From: JBMOGA01 sp049318625
GTDB lineage: Bacteria; Pseudomonadota; Alphaproteobacteria; Rhizobiales; Hyphomicrobiaceae
NCBI GenBank assembly: GCA_049318625.1
Contig: JBMOGA010000008.1
Location: 43,152 to 107,151, forward strand
DNA: 64,000 nucleotides
Direction: 5' to 3'
Shown: piece after piece, positions 19,491 through 28,089 of the stretch
How positions within the stretch are numbered: the first letter of the stretch is position 1
How the letters are laid out: every line of letters begins with the position of its first letter
Translations under genes and position numbers: made by a program
Notes under the pieces: generated by a model
The model's database searches: none
What the model was told of the DNA's origin: nothing
Seen by the model: only the letters and a program-made list of their open reading frames with translations

Positions 19491-20068
19491 GACTTCGCTC
19501 TCGGGTTGGCGCGGACCCAGGCCAGCACGTCGCCCGCGTTACGGTCCGGCGGAAACACGGGATAGAAGACCTTGGTGATGCGCGCGTCGTCGACGACGAG
19601 GGCGAAGCGCGCCAGCAGCACGTGTCCGGCGACCGTCAGCGTCGGCAGGCGCAGGGCGCGCGTCAGGGCGAGGCTCGCATCCGACAAGAGCGGGAACGGC
19701 AGGTGCAGCCGCTCGACCGCCTCGCGCTGATAGGCGGTATCCTGGGTCGAGAGGCCGAAGATCAGGGCGACCCCGGCCTCGGTCAGTTCGCGGTGGTGGT
19801 CGCGGAAGGCGCAGCTCTGCGGCGTGCAGCCGCGCGCGCCGGGGATCTCGTCCCAGCCGTCGACGAGGCCGATCCGCCCCGGCTGGCCGGTGCGGGGATA
19901 GGCGTAGACCACGGTGCGGCCCGGCAACGCGGACAGCACGACCGCACCGCCTTCGGTGGAGGCCAGCGCGATGTCGGAGATCGCCGTGCCCGGCAGATGC
20001 GCCGCGCCGCCGTCGTCCCGCGGCGGCGGGATCTTCGACCAGTCGACGGTGGTGAGGCTCTGGGTCAT
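19487..20068 (-). CDS. Peroxiredoxin, BCP/PrxQ-like
   Basis: A 193-residue thioredoxin-fold peroxidase. The active site is GARGCTPQSCAFRDH. Cys81 corresponds to the peroxidatic cysteine and Cys86, five residues on, to the resolving cysteine of the atypical 2-Cys BCP type. The rest matches the AhpC/TSA fold (VVYAYPRTG; GLSTQDTAYQREAVERLHLPFPLLSD). It should reduce hydroperoxides in the cytoplasm using thioredoxin or a similar donor. It starts nine bases after the SDR stop and overlaps its degenerate twin by ATGA. Confidence 0.88.
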   Translation of the reverse strand: MTQSLTTVDWSKIPPPRDDGGAAHLPGTAISDIALASTEGGAVVLSALPGRTVVYAYPRTGQPGRIGLVDGWDEIPGARGCTPQSCAFRDHHRELTEAGVALIFGLSTQDTAYQREAVERLHLPFPLLSDASLALTRALRLPTLTVAGHVLLARFALVVDDARITKVFYPVFPPDRNAGDVLAWVRANPRAKS

Positions 20069-20077
20069 GACCTGCCC

Positions 20078-20776
20078 TCAAACGCTGCGGGTGATGCCGC
20101 CGTCGACGCGGATGCCCTGGCCGGTGACGTAGGACGCCTGCTCCGAAAGCAGGAAGGCCACGACGTTGGCGAGTTCGGCCGGCGTGCCGTAGCGGCCGGC
20201 CGGAATGCGGGCGCGCCGATCGGCCTTCTCCGGCAAGCTGTCGAGGAAGCCCGGCAGCACGGCGTTGGCGCGGATGCCGTCCTTGGCGTGCATGTCGGCG
20301 TAGAGCTTGATCCAGGCGCCGAGGGCGGCGCGCAGCGTGGTCATCGGAAAGTCCGGCTCCGGCTCGTAGGCGGCGTAGGACGACACGGCGACGAGGCCGC
20401 CGCCGCCGGCCTTCTGGAAGATCGGCGTGACCAGCCGGGCGACGCGGACGACCGACAGGAACACCATGTCGAGACCGGTGTGCCAGTTGTCGTCGGTGAG
20501 CGCGAGCAGCGGACCCTTGGGCGGATGGCCGGCGTTGATCACGGCGGCGTCGAGGCGGCCGAACTTGTCGGTGGTTTCACCGACCAGACGCGCGATATCG
20601 GCCGGCTCGAGCAGGCTGCCGCGCACGGCGATGCCGCCGAGTTCGGCGGCGAGACCTGCCACGCTCTCGCCCGGCGACAGCAGGCCGAGCTTGTAGCCGT
20701 CGGCGGCCAGGCGGCGGGCGATGGCCGCACCGATGCCGCGACCGGCGGCGGTGACGATGGCGACTTTGCTGGTCAT
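20078..20776 (-). CDS. SDR family oxidoreductase
   Basis: A 232-residue short-chain dehydrogenase. TAAGRGIG is near the N-terminus, VINAGHPPKG replaces the usual NNAG, VSSYAAYEP carries the serine, and GQGIRVDGGITRSV ends the protein. The usual YxxxK is not clear: the expected place reads MTTLRAALGAWIK, so the catalytic tyrosine appears to be replaced, which may mean altered or lost reductase activity. The start codon overlaps the GNAT stop (ATGA). It sits inside the dapA-smpB operon. Confidence 0.85.
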   Translation of the reverse strand: MTSKVAIVTAAGRGIGAAIARRLAADGYKLGLLSPGESVAGLAAELGGIAVRGSLLEPADIARLVGETTDKFGRLDAAVINAGHPPKGPLLALTDDNWHTGLDMVFLSVVRVARLVTPIFQKAGGGGLVAVSSYAAYEPEPDFPMTTLRAALGAWIKLYADMHAKDGIRANAVLPGFLDSLPEKADRRARIPAGRYGTPAELANVVAFLLSEQASYVTGQGIRVDGGITRSV

Positions 20777-21522
20777 GCGGGCTTGTCCTTCACGCGAATG
20801 TGGTAGCGGCCGGCGAGATCGAACCCCAGTCCGCGATAAAGGGCCTGGGCCGGAGCATTGGTGGCGAGCGCACCGAGGGCCGCGACGCGGGCTCCCTGCG
20901 CGGCGGCAAATGCCATGGCACCCAGCACCGCGGCGCGGGCCGCACCTTGGCGACGGGCCGCGGCCGCGGTCGCCACGCATTCCACGATCGCCACGTCGCG
21001 AACGACGACCGCCAGGACGGTGGCCAGCGTCACGCCGCTGCGATGAACACTGACGAAACCGGACGCCTTGGGCACCCGCTTCAGGATCGCTGGCGCGATC
21101 GCGGCGCGATCCGGCGTGATGGTGCCGATGTAAACGGCGAGCCAGTCGTCGGTTGCGCGCTCGGTGATGCGCACGTCCGAAGGCATGGCGATCTGCGACG
21201 CGATCGGGGCGACCAGCGTCGTGCAGTTGTCGTGGGCCTCGTAGCCCCGCTCGGCGAGGCGCGCCCCGAGGTCCGCCGGCTCGGCGCAGTCGGTCACCTG
21301 GAAGCGCGCGGCGACACCCAGTGCGTGATAGCGATGCTCGGCTTCGCGGATCGCCTCGTCGGCGTCGCGGCCGGGCGGCGCGAGGCAGGCGACGGCGTTG
21401 GCGCGGTTCGAGCCGCCGCGCGAGTAACGCCAGAGCCAGCCGCCGAGAGGGGCCGTCTCCAAGGCCGGCCAGGCGGCGACGGCGGCCCGCTCGATCTCCC
21501 GCAACTGCGCCGGCCCGGTCAT
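20773..21522 (-). CDS. GNAT family N-acetyltransferase
   Basis: A 249-residue protein. The C-terminal 120 residues have the GNAT pattern: a strand ending in VVRDVAIVECVAT, the acetyl-CoA loop AAARRQGAARAAVLGAM (R-x-x-G-x-A) and the final ALYRGLGFDLAGRYHIR. The N-terminal half is a second, more diverged GNAT-like module, as in several bilobal acetyltransferases. Substrate unknown. It starts four bases after the smpB stop and its own stop overlaps the SDR start by ATGA, so it is translated from the same message. Confidence 0.85.
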   Translation of the reverse strand: MTGPAQLREIERAAVAAWPALETAPLGGWLWRYSRGGSNRANAVACLAPPGRDADEAIREAEHRYHALGVAARFQVTDCAEPADLGARLAERGYEAHDNCTTLVAPIASQIAMPSDVRITERATDDWLAVYIGTITPDRAAIAPAILKRVPKASGFVSVHRSGVTLATVLAVVVRDVAIVECVATAAAARRQGAARAAVLGAMAFAAAQGARVAALGALATNAPAQALYRGLGFDLAGRYHIRVKDKPA

Positions 21523-21526
21523 CGCC

Positions 21527-22003
21527 TCACCCCTTGTCGCGCAGCAACCTGGCCTTCTGGCGGTTCCAGTCGCGCTTCGCCGAGGCCTCGCGCTTGTCGT
21601 GCAGCTTCTTGCCCTGGGCGAGCGCGATCTTCACCTTGGCCCGGCCGCGCTCGTTGAAGTAGACCTCGAGCGGCACCATGGTCATGCCCTGCCGCGTTAT
21701 GGCGATGGCGAGCTTGTGGATCTCCTTGCGGTGGAGCAGCAGCTGGCGCGGCCGGCGCGGCTCGTGCTGGAAGAACTGGCCGGCCGTCTGCAGTTCGGGA
21801 ATGTAGGCGTTGATGAGGAAAATGCCGCCGTTCTCGACCGAGGCATAGCTCTCGCCGATGTTGGCCTGACCGCCGCGCAGCGCCTTCACCTCCGTCCCCG
21901 TCAGCGCGATGCCGGCCTCGAACGTTTCCGAGATCGCGAACTCGAACCGCGCCCGCCGGTTCTCGGCAACGGTCTTGTGGGCCTTCGCCTGTTCGGCCGC
22001 CAT
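21527..22003 (-). CDS. smpB: SsrA-binding protein SmpB
   Basis: A 158-residue tmRNA-binding protein for rescue of stalled ribosomes. Landmarks are ENRRARFEFAISETFEAGI, LTGTEVKALRGGQANIGESYA and PRRPRQLLLHRKEI. The C-terminal basic tail (KLHDKREASAKRDWNRQKARLLRDKG) would enter the mRNA channel. Length and sequence are typical. It is second in the dapA operon, an arrangement common in alphaproteobacteria. The tmRNA gene itself is not in the window. Confidence 0.97.
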   Translation of the reverse strand: MAAEQAKAHKTVAENRRARFEFAISETFEAGIALTGTEVKALRGGQANIGESYASVENGGIFLINAYIPELQTAGQFFQHEPRRPRQLLLHRKEIHKLAIAITRQGMTMVPLEVYFNERGRAKVKIALAQGKKLHDKREASAKRDWNRQKARLLRDKG

Positions 22004-22042
22004 TTTTCTTGGTCTTCCGTTTCTCTCGCGGCCCGACGGCGG

Positions 22043-22933
22043 TTATTCCGCCGCCCGAACCTGCAGCAGTCCGGCCGACTCCAGCGCCGCGTCGACGGCC
22101 TTCTTGGTCGCCTCGGTGACGGGAGCGAGCGGCAGGCGGACGTCGGGCAGACACAGGCCGAGCCGGGACGCGGCATACTTGACCGGACCGGGGCTCGTTT
22201 CGACGAACAGCGCATCGTGGAGCGGCATCAGCCGGTCCTGGATCGCCAGCGCCTTCTGATAATCGCCGGCGAGGCTCGCGTTCTGGAACTGCGCACACAA
22301 CGCCGGCGCGACGTTCGAGGTCACCGAGATGCAGCCCCCGCCGCCGTGGGCGTTGAAGCCGAGCGCGGTCGCATCCTCGCCCGAAAACATGACGAAGTCG
22401 GTGCCGCAGGCCAGCCGCTGCTGCGAGGCGCGGGCCATGTTGGCGGTGGCGTCCTTGACGCCAAAGACATTCTTCAGCTTGGCGCAGCGCGCCATGGTCG
22501 CCACGTTCATGTCGGCGATCGTGCGAACCGGCACGTTGTAGAGCATGATTGGAATATCGACGGCGTCGTTGATCGCCTTGATGTGGAGGTACATGCCCTC
22601 CTGGGTCGGCTTGTTGTAGTAGGGCATGACGATCAGCACAGCATCGGCGCCGGCCTTCTTGGCGTGCTCGGACAGCTCGATCGCCTCGGCAGTCGAGTTG
22701 GAGCCTGCGCCAGCGATCACCGGCACGCGCTTGCGGGTCACCTCGACGCAGATCTCGAACAGCCGCTTGTGCTCGTCCATCGACACGGTCGGGCTCTCGC
22801 CGGTGGTGCCGACGGGCACCAGGCCGTGGGTGCCCTGGGCGATCTGCCATTCGATCAGACGCTCGTAGGCGGTCTCGTCGACGGCGTCGTTGCGGAACGG
22901 CGTGATGAGCGCCGTGTAAGACCCTCTGAACAT
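22043..22933 (-). CDS. dapA: 4-hydroxy-tetrahydrodipicolinate synthase
   Basis: A 296-residue enzyme that condenses pyruvate with aspartate semialdehyde in lysine and diaminopimelate synthesis. It begins MFRGSYTALITPFRND, has GTTGESPTV (pyruvate-binding), the YNVPVRT tyrosine segment and the Schiff-base lysine in FGVKDAT. The ATG at 22933 has GGGAG upstream and matches the usual N-terminus. It is the first gene of the operon that continues into smpB and four accessory genes, and is divergent from the Slt-type transglycosylase. Confidence 0.96.
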   Translation of the reverse strand: MFRGSYTALITPFRNDAVDETAYERLIEWQIAQGTHGLVPVGTTGESPTVSMDEHKRLFEICVEVTRKRVPVIAGAGSNSTAEAIELSEHAKKAGADAVLIVMPYYNKPTQEGMYLHIKAINDAVDIPIMLYNVPVRTIADMNVATMARCAKLKNVFGVKDATANMARASQQRLACGTDFVMFSGEDATALGFNAHGGGGCISVTSNVAPALCAQFQNASLAGDYQKALAIQDRLMPLHDALFVETSPGPVKYAASRLGLCLPDVRLPLAPVTEATKKAVDAALESAGLLQVRAAE

Positions 22934-23186
22934 TCTCGTCTCCCGAGGCGGCTTCGTTGCGTTCGTCTCGCTCGCGGTGCTCGGCGAGCGGGCAACGATG
23001 GTGGAGCCGACCATTTTCGTTTGGTGTGGTCGGTGACATTAGGCATTCGGCCCCGGCCCCGCAAGCGAACGGTGGTCGGCCCGCGTGGTTCGGGGAGTGG
23101 ATTCGGGCGCCGCCTCACGTATATGAGTGTCCGATGCGGCGACCCTCCATCCGGGGGTTGCGAAGGCCGACCGGGAGCTCAGATCG

Positions 23187-25427
23187 ATGCGCACCAGCCA
23201 GTGCCGTGGGCACCAGCTTTCGCGGCTCGCAGCCTTGGGGCTGGCCGCGCTCGCGTTGGGCGGCGGTCCGGCGGCGGCCCAGGCGCCCGAGGCCAAGGCG
23301 CCCAAGCCGGCGGCCACCCCCGCGCCGGTCCAGCCGGCACCCCGCACCGAGCCTGCCGTTGTCGCGCCGCCCGCCCGGCCGGCGGCAGAAACCCGCTACT
23401 TCGCCGAGATGGACAAGGCAATCGCTGCGGTCCGCGACCTGACGGCAACGCCCGAGGATGGCAAGCGGCTCGAAGCGCTGGCGGCGCTGGCGGGGCGACG
23501 GGAGGGTGAGAAGGCGGCTGCTGCGGCCGCGGAGATCGTCGATCCCCTCGCCCGCAAGCTCGGCCAGTGGCTGCGGCTGCGCAACGGGCTCGGCGATATC
23601 CGCGAGACACGTGCCTTTCTCGCCGCCAACCCAGGCTGGCCGGACGGCGCGGTCCTGACCCGGCGCATCGAGGAGCAATTGTTGGCCGCTCCACCGGGAC
23701 TCGCGGACCTGCGGGCGACCGTCGGCGGAGACGAGGCGAAGACCAGCGCGGGGCTGGCGGCCTTCGCCCGCGCGCATCTGGCGGCCGGAGACAAGGCGCG
23801 GGCGGCGGCGCTCGCCAAGCGGGCATGGGCCGATCCGGAGATCTCGGCGTCGGAGGAGGCGCTGATCCTGCAGCACCTCGGCGCTCTGCTGGAGCCGGCG
23901 GATCACAAGCTGCGGCTCGACCGGCTGTTGGTCGACGACGAGCGCTGGGCGCGGGACCGCACCGAGCGTGCCGCGGTCGTCAGGCGGCTGATCCCCCTGT
24001 TGCCCGAGACCGAGAAGAAAAAGGCCGAAGCGCGGCTGGCGGTGTTCCTGCGCGCCAAGAACGCCAAGGCGCTCATCACGGCCCTGCCGAGCGAGACCGC
24101 CGCCGACTGGGGACTGGTGTTCCAGAAGGTGCAGGAAGCGCGGCGTGCCGACCGGCACCAGGAGGCGTGGGCGCTGTTGCGCTCGGTCCCCGCGCAGCAG
24201 AGCATCAATCCCGACGGCTGGTGGCTCGAGCGGCGCGCCAATGCCTATGCGGCGCTGGAGCAGGGTCAGCCCAAGACCGCATACGAACTGGTCCGTGACG
24301 CCGGCGCGCTGTCGGTCAATCCGCGCAAGGAGCAGGCCTTCCTGGCAGGTTGGCTGGCGTTCCGCCACCTCGGCGATGCCAAGACCGCCGCGCGCCACTT
24401 CGAGGACATGCGCAAGGCCGCCGACGGTCCGCTGAGCCGATCGAAGGCCGAGTACTGGTCGGGTCGCGTGCTCGAAAGCCTCGGCGAGGAGAGTCGCGCC
24501 CGCGAGCACTACACCACGGCGGCTCGGCTCGCGGACACGCTGCACGGCCAGTTGGCGCTGGCCAAGCTGAAGTCCGATCGCAATCCCTTCGGTTTCGCCC
24601 CGCCGGCCGCACCATCGGCGGCACAGATCAAGGCCTTCGAGAGCAACGATGCGGTGCGGGCGGCGATCATCGCCCACAAGGCCGGGCTGGTCGGACCGGC
24701 CCGCACGTTCCTGTTCCACCTCGCCCGCACCGACCTGGCGGCGGAGCCGCAGGCGGCTCTACTGGCCCATCTGGCCGAATCGCTCGGCGATACGCAGGCC
24801 GCGGTGCGCATCGGGAAGGCCGCGATCGGGCGCGGCCACAATCTCGTGTTGTATGCCTACCCCACTCATCCGATGCCGGCCTATGCGCCGCTGAGGGATC
24901 CGCCCGAGAGTGCGTTCCTGCTGGCGATCGCGCGGCAGGAGACCGAATTCAACAACACCATCGTTTCGGGCGCCGGCGCGCGCGGGCTGCTGCAGGTGAT
25001 GCCAGTGACGGCGAAACACGTGTGCGGCGACTACAAGATCCGCTGCGACATCCCCCGGCTGCTGACGGACAATGCCTACAACGCGCGAATCGCGTCTGCT
25101 TATATCGGTGACCGGATGGCCGAGTTCGCGGGAAGCTACGTGCTGACGCTCTCCGGCTACAACGCCGGTCCGGGTCGGACACGGCAGTGGATCCGCCAGT
25201 TCGGTGACCCACGCGATCCGAAGGTGGATCCGATCGACTGGATCGAGCGGATTCCGTTCGAGGAGACGCGGGAGTACGTGGCCAAGGTGCTGTCGAACGT
25301 CCAGGTCTATCGGGCGCTGCTCAGTGGCGGGACGCGGCGGCTCGAGGTGATGGCGGATCTAGCGCGGGCGCGCGGCCAGATGGAGCCGGTCAAGTCGGCC
25401 AGTTCGGAGCCTCCGAAGGCGCAGTGA
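23187..25427 (+). CDS. Soluble lytic murein transglycosylase (Slt70-like)
   Basis: A 746-residue exported enzyme. The N-terminus is a signal peptide (LAALGLAALALGGGPAAAQA), followed by a proline/alanine linker and a long alpha-helical, TPR-like superhelix (residues about 75-560, e.g. FLAANPGWPDGAVL, YWSGRVLESLGEESRAREHY). The C-terminal SLT domain has the catalytic Glu585 in IARQETEFNN, then GARGLLQVMP and LSGYNAGPGR. It cleaves peptidoglycan strands to 1,6-anhydro-muropeptides in the periplasm. The ATG at 23187 places the signal peptide correctly. The alpha/beta hydrolase follows after 13 bases. Confidence 0.94.
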   Translation: MRTSQCRGHQLSRLAALGLAALALGGGPAAAQAPEAKAPKPAATPAPVQPAPRTEPAVVAPPARPAAETRYFAEMDKAIAAVRDLTATPEDGKRLEALAALAGRREGEKAAAAAAEIVDPLARKLGQWLRLRNGLGDIRETRAFLAANPGWPDGAVLTRRIEEQLLAAPPGLADLRATVGGDEAKTSAGLAAFARAHLAAGDKARAAALAKRAWADPEISASEEALILQHLGALLEPADHKLRLDRLLVDDERWARDRTERAAVVRRLIPLLPETEKKKAEARLAVFLRAKNAKALITALPSETAADWGLVFQKVQEARRADRHQEAWALLRSVPAQQSINPDGWWLERRANAYAALEQGQPKTAYELVRDAGALSVNPRKEQAFLAGWLAFRHLGDAKTAARHFEDMRKAADGPLSRSKAEYWSGRVLESLGEESRAREHYTTAARLADTLHGQLALAKLKSDRNPFGFAPPAAPSAAQIKAFESNDAVRAAIIAHKAGLVGPARTFLFHLARTDLAAEPQAALLAHLAESLGDTQAAVRIGKAAIGRGHNLVLYAYPTHPMPAYAPLRDPPESAFLLAIARQETEFNNTIVSGAGARGLLQVMPVTAKHVCGDYKIRCDIPRLLTDNAYNARIASAYIGDRMAEFAGSYVLTLSGYNAGPGRTRQWIRQFGDPRDPKVDPIDWIERIPFEETREYVAKVLSNVQVYRALLSGGTRRLEVMADLARARGQMEPVKSASSEPPKAQ

Positions 25428-25440
25428 TACGGAACGCAGG

Positions 25441-26349
25441 ATGAGCCAGGACATCTCGATCGAGACCTTGAGGGTGCGGGTTCGCGACGGCGTCGCGCTG
25501 CACGTCGCCAGCTATCGCACGCGGTCGCCGTCGCGGATGCGGCCCGTGCTCTGCCTGCCCGGATTGACGCGGAACGGGCGCGATTTCCACGACCTCGCAC
25601 TGGCCATGGCCGCCACCGGGCGGACCGTCCACACGCTCGATGCGCGGGGGCGGGGCCATTCGGATTGGGACAAGGACTGGCGCAACTATACGATTCCCTA
25701 CGAGGCGCAGGACGTGCTCGACGTCATCATGGCGCTTTCACTCGCCGCGCCCGCGATAGTCGGCACCTCGCGGGGCGGGTTGGTGGCCATGGTCATGGCG
25801 GCCCTGCAGCCGGGCGCGTTCGGGCCGGTCGTGCTCAACGACATCGGACCGGTCATCGAGACCAAGGGGCTGACACGGATCGCCGGATACATCGGGCGGA
25901 CCGGGACACCGCCGACCTGGGAGGAGGCGGCCGTCGTGGTGGCCGCCGCCAGCCGCAAGGCCTTTCCGGCGGTTCCCGACTCGCAGTGGGCCGCCGTCGC
26001 GCGCCAGTGGTTCAACGACAAGGACGGGCGACCCACCGAGGGCTACGATCCGGCGCTGGCCCGGACGATGTCGGTGAAGGACGGTCCGCCGCCGGCGCTG
26101 TGGGCCCAGTATCTGGCGTTCGGGGCGCGGCCGGTGCTGGTGATCCGGGGCGAACGGTCGGACATCTTGTCGGACGCCACGCTCGCGGAGATGCAACGGC
26201 GGCTGCCGCAGTGCCGGACGCTCACCGTGGCGGGCCAGGGCCATGCGCCACTGCTCTGCGATGCGCCGACCATCGCGGCGATCATTGATTTCCTCGCCGG
26301 GGCGGAGGCGGCGGGTGAGCCCACGCTGAGGGCGGAGGCGGTGCCTTAG
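25441..26349 (+). CDS. Alpha/beta hydrolase
   Basis: A 302-residue hydrolase. The oxyanion region is LCLPGLTRNGRDF, the nucleophile elbow GTSRGG, the acid in RGERSDIL and the histidine in GQGHAPLLCD. The cap domain with WFNDKDGRPTEGYDPAL is typical of a subgroup annotated as esterases or hydrolases without known substrate. It lies 13 bases after the transglycosylase and may be co-transcribed with it. It converges on the triple-repeat gene. Confidence 0.9.
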   Translation: MSQDISIETLRVRVRDGVALHVASYRTRSPSRMRPVLCLPGLTRNGRDFHDLALAMAATGRTVHTLDARGRGHSDWDKDWRNYTIPYEAQDVLDVIMALSLAAPAIVGTSRGGLVAMVMAALQPGAFGPVVLNDIGPVIETKGLTRIAGYIGRTGTPPTWEEAAVVVAAASRKAFPAVPDSQWAAVARQWFNDKDGRPTEGYDPALARTMSVKDGPPPALWAQYLAFGARPVLVIRGERSDILSDATLAEMQRRLPQCRTLTVAGQGHAPLLCDAPTIAAIIDFLAGAEAAGEPTLRAEAVP

Positions 26350-26403
26350 GTCTAGCGTCTCATCGGACGCGCCGAAAGCGGGTCCGGCGCGACCGGCGGC
26401 GCG

Positions 26404-27927
26404 TCAATCCGCCGACGCCTTGCTGGTCTCCACCTCGCCGCGGTCGACGCGACGGGAGAACTCGGTTTGTCCGCCGGTCGCCAGGATGCGCGCCTGCTCG
26501 ACCCAGTTCTCGCGTTCGATGCGGCCCTTGAAATCCAGCGCCTGGCTGACCCGGTCGATCTCACTCTCGGACCAATTGGCGATCTGCTCGTAGGAGGTGA
26601 TGCCCATGCTGGCGAGCCGCTTCTCGATGCGCACGCCGACGCCGCGGATCCGCTTGAGGTCCTCGACCGGGCGCGGGCCGCCGTCGTTGCCGCGATAGAA
26701 ATCGGCGCGAACGGAGCGAAGCGACGACAGATCGCTGCGCGACTCGCGCACGGTCTCGCTCGCCGGGGTCGCAGCCGCGCTGGCCGGATCGCGAATGGCG
26801 TCGATCAGGCGGGCCGGACGGATGACGTCGCCCTGGCGGTCCAGTTCGCGGGAGTAGGCGGTGGCGCCGCCGCGCGCGAGGATCTGGGCCTGCTCGATCC
26901 AGTTCTCGCCGGCGATGCGGCCATCGCGCCCGAGCAGCCGGTCGAACTTGGCGACGTCGGCGGCTTCCCAGACGGCGATCTGCGTGAACTGCACGATGCC
27001 CTGGGCATTGAGCTGCTTCTCGACTTCCGAGCTGATCCCGGCGATGCGCTTCAGATCGTCCCGGCGCAGTCCGGTCGCCGGCCGGCTCGCTTCGGCGGCG
27101 CGACTGACGGCGGCAGCGGCTTCCGCCACCACGGCGGCGGCGGCAGCGGCCGCGGCGCCGGTGGTCATGGCTCTCGCCGGTTCCTTCGCGGCCGGTGCGA
27201 AGGCCGCACGCTCCTCGACGCGGGGGGAAACCGCCGGCATGGGCGGCACGACCGGCTTGGCGGCACCTTCGTCGGCGGTCGGTTGCGCAAGCTTCGGGGC
27301 GCCCTCCCGCTCGCGCGCGAACCGGGTGATGCCACCCTTGGCGAGCACCTGCGCCTGCTCGACCCAGTTCTCGCTGGCGATGCGGTGCTTGCTGCCGAGC
27401 GCGGCCGACACCTTGGCGACATCGGCGGCGGTCCAAGCGGCAATGTCTGCGAAGCTCACCACGCCGATTGCGCCGAGTTGGCTTTGGGTCTTGGCATCGA
27501 TGCCGCGGATTAGGGTCAGATCGTCGGCTGGGCGCAGGTCGGCCTTCGCCGTGGGCTGGGGAAAGGCGACCATGGCCGAGACACTGCCCTGGCCGGACGA
27601 GCCGCCGGCGGCCGGCAGACCGAGGGCGGCCGCGATCGGTGTGGCCGGGGCCGGAACGGCCGGCGCCGGTGCGGCGGCCTTGGGTGCCGGTGCGGCAGCC
27701 GGCACGCGTGCCGGCGGGGCAGCGGCGGCGGTGCCGGGTCCGCTCAGCGCGGCGTCGAAATTCGTCGTCGGGACAGGCGCGGGCGCCATCATTTCCGGCA
27801 CCTCCGGCGCGGGCTGCTCGAGCGGGGCACCGGCGAACAGCGCCCGCCGCAGCAGGCAGCCGAGGAACGCGCCAACGAAATAGGCCGCGAGCAGCAAGCC
27901 GAGTGTCTGCAAGAAGAGCATTTGCAT
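26404..27927 (-). CDS. Membrane-anchored protein with three HhH-like repeats
   Basis: A 507-residue protein. Residues 4-26 form one membrane helix; a long proline/alanine linker follows. Three repeats of about 70 residues are found at 135-205, 290-361 and 422-492. Each starts with a helix-hairpin-helix-like patch (LIRGIDAKTQSQL; LKRIAGISSEVEKQL; LKRIRGVGVRIEKRL), continues with F/Y-x-QIAxW and ends ENWVEQAxxLAxGGxTxFSR. The unit resembles the COG3743-type domain (predicted flap-endonuclease-like), normally found singly near the C-terminus of small alphaproteobacterial proteins. Nuclease residues are not apparent. It is third in an operon with the OmpA protein and a 32-residue peptide. Confidence 0.8.
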   Translation of the reverse strand: MQMLFLQTLGLLLAAYFVGAFLGCLLRRALFAGAPLEQPAPEVPEMMAPAPVPTTNFDAALSGPGTAAAAPPARVPAAAPAPKAAAPAPAVPAPATPIAAALGLPAAGGSSGQGSVSAMVAFPQPTAKADLRPADDLTLIRGIDAKTQSQLGAIGVVSFADIAAWTAADVAKVSAALGSKHRIASENWVEQAQVLAKGGITRFAREREGAPKLAQPTADEGAAKPVVPPMPAVSPRVEERAAFAPAAKEPARAMTTGAAAAAAAAVVAEAAAAVSRAAEASRPATGLRRDDLKRIAGISSEVEKQLNAQGIVQFTQIAVWEAADVAKFDRLLGRDGRIAGENWIEQAQILARGGATAYSRELDRQGDVIRPARLIDAIRDPASAAATPASETVRESRSDLSSLRSVRADFYRGNDGGPRPVEDLKRIRGVGVRIEKRLASMGITSYEQIANWSESEIDRVSQALDFKGRIERENWVEQARILATGGQTEFSRRVDRGEVETSKASAD

Positions 27928-27969
27928 GAGCGGTCGTACTCCCCCAACCCTAACGACGATGCGCCAGCG

Positions 27970-28068
27970 CTATTTCTTGGCCGGCGCACACGAGAGCCAA
28001 CCGACCACGAGCCCGATCGCGAAAGCGACAGCCACGTAGGGCATCAGCTTGATGAACAAGTATTCCAT
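27970..28068 (-). CDS. 32-residue membrane peptide
   Basis: The peptide starts MEYLFIKLMPYVAVAFAIG and continues to a short tail SCAPAKK. One transmembrane helix fills almost its whole length, with lysines at both ends. The start has GGAG 12 bases upstream. It lies 21 bases after the OmpA-gene stop and 42 bases before the triple-repeat gene, on the same strand, so it is the middle member of a three-gene operon. I do not recognise a family. Confidence 0.65.
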   Translation of the reverse strand: MEYLFIKLMPYVAVAFAIGLVVGWLSCAPAKK

Positions 28069-28089
28069 GGCGTGCACGCTCTCCACATT

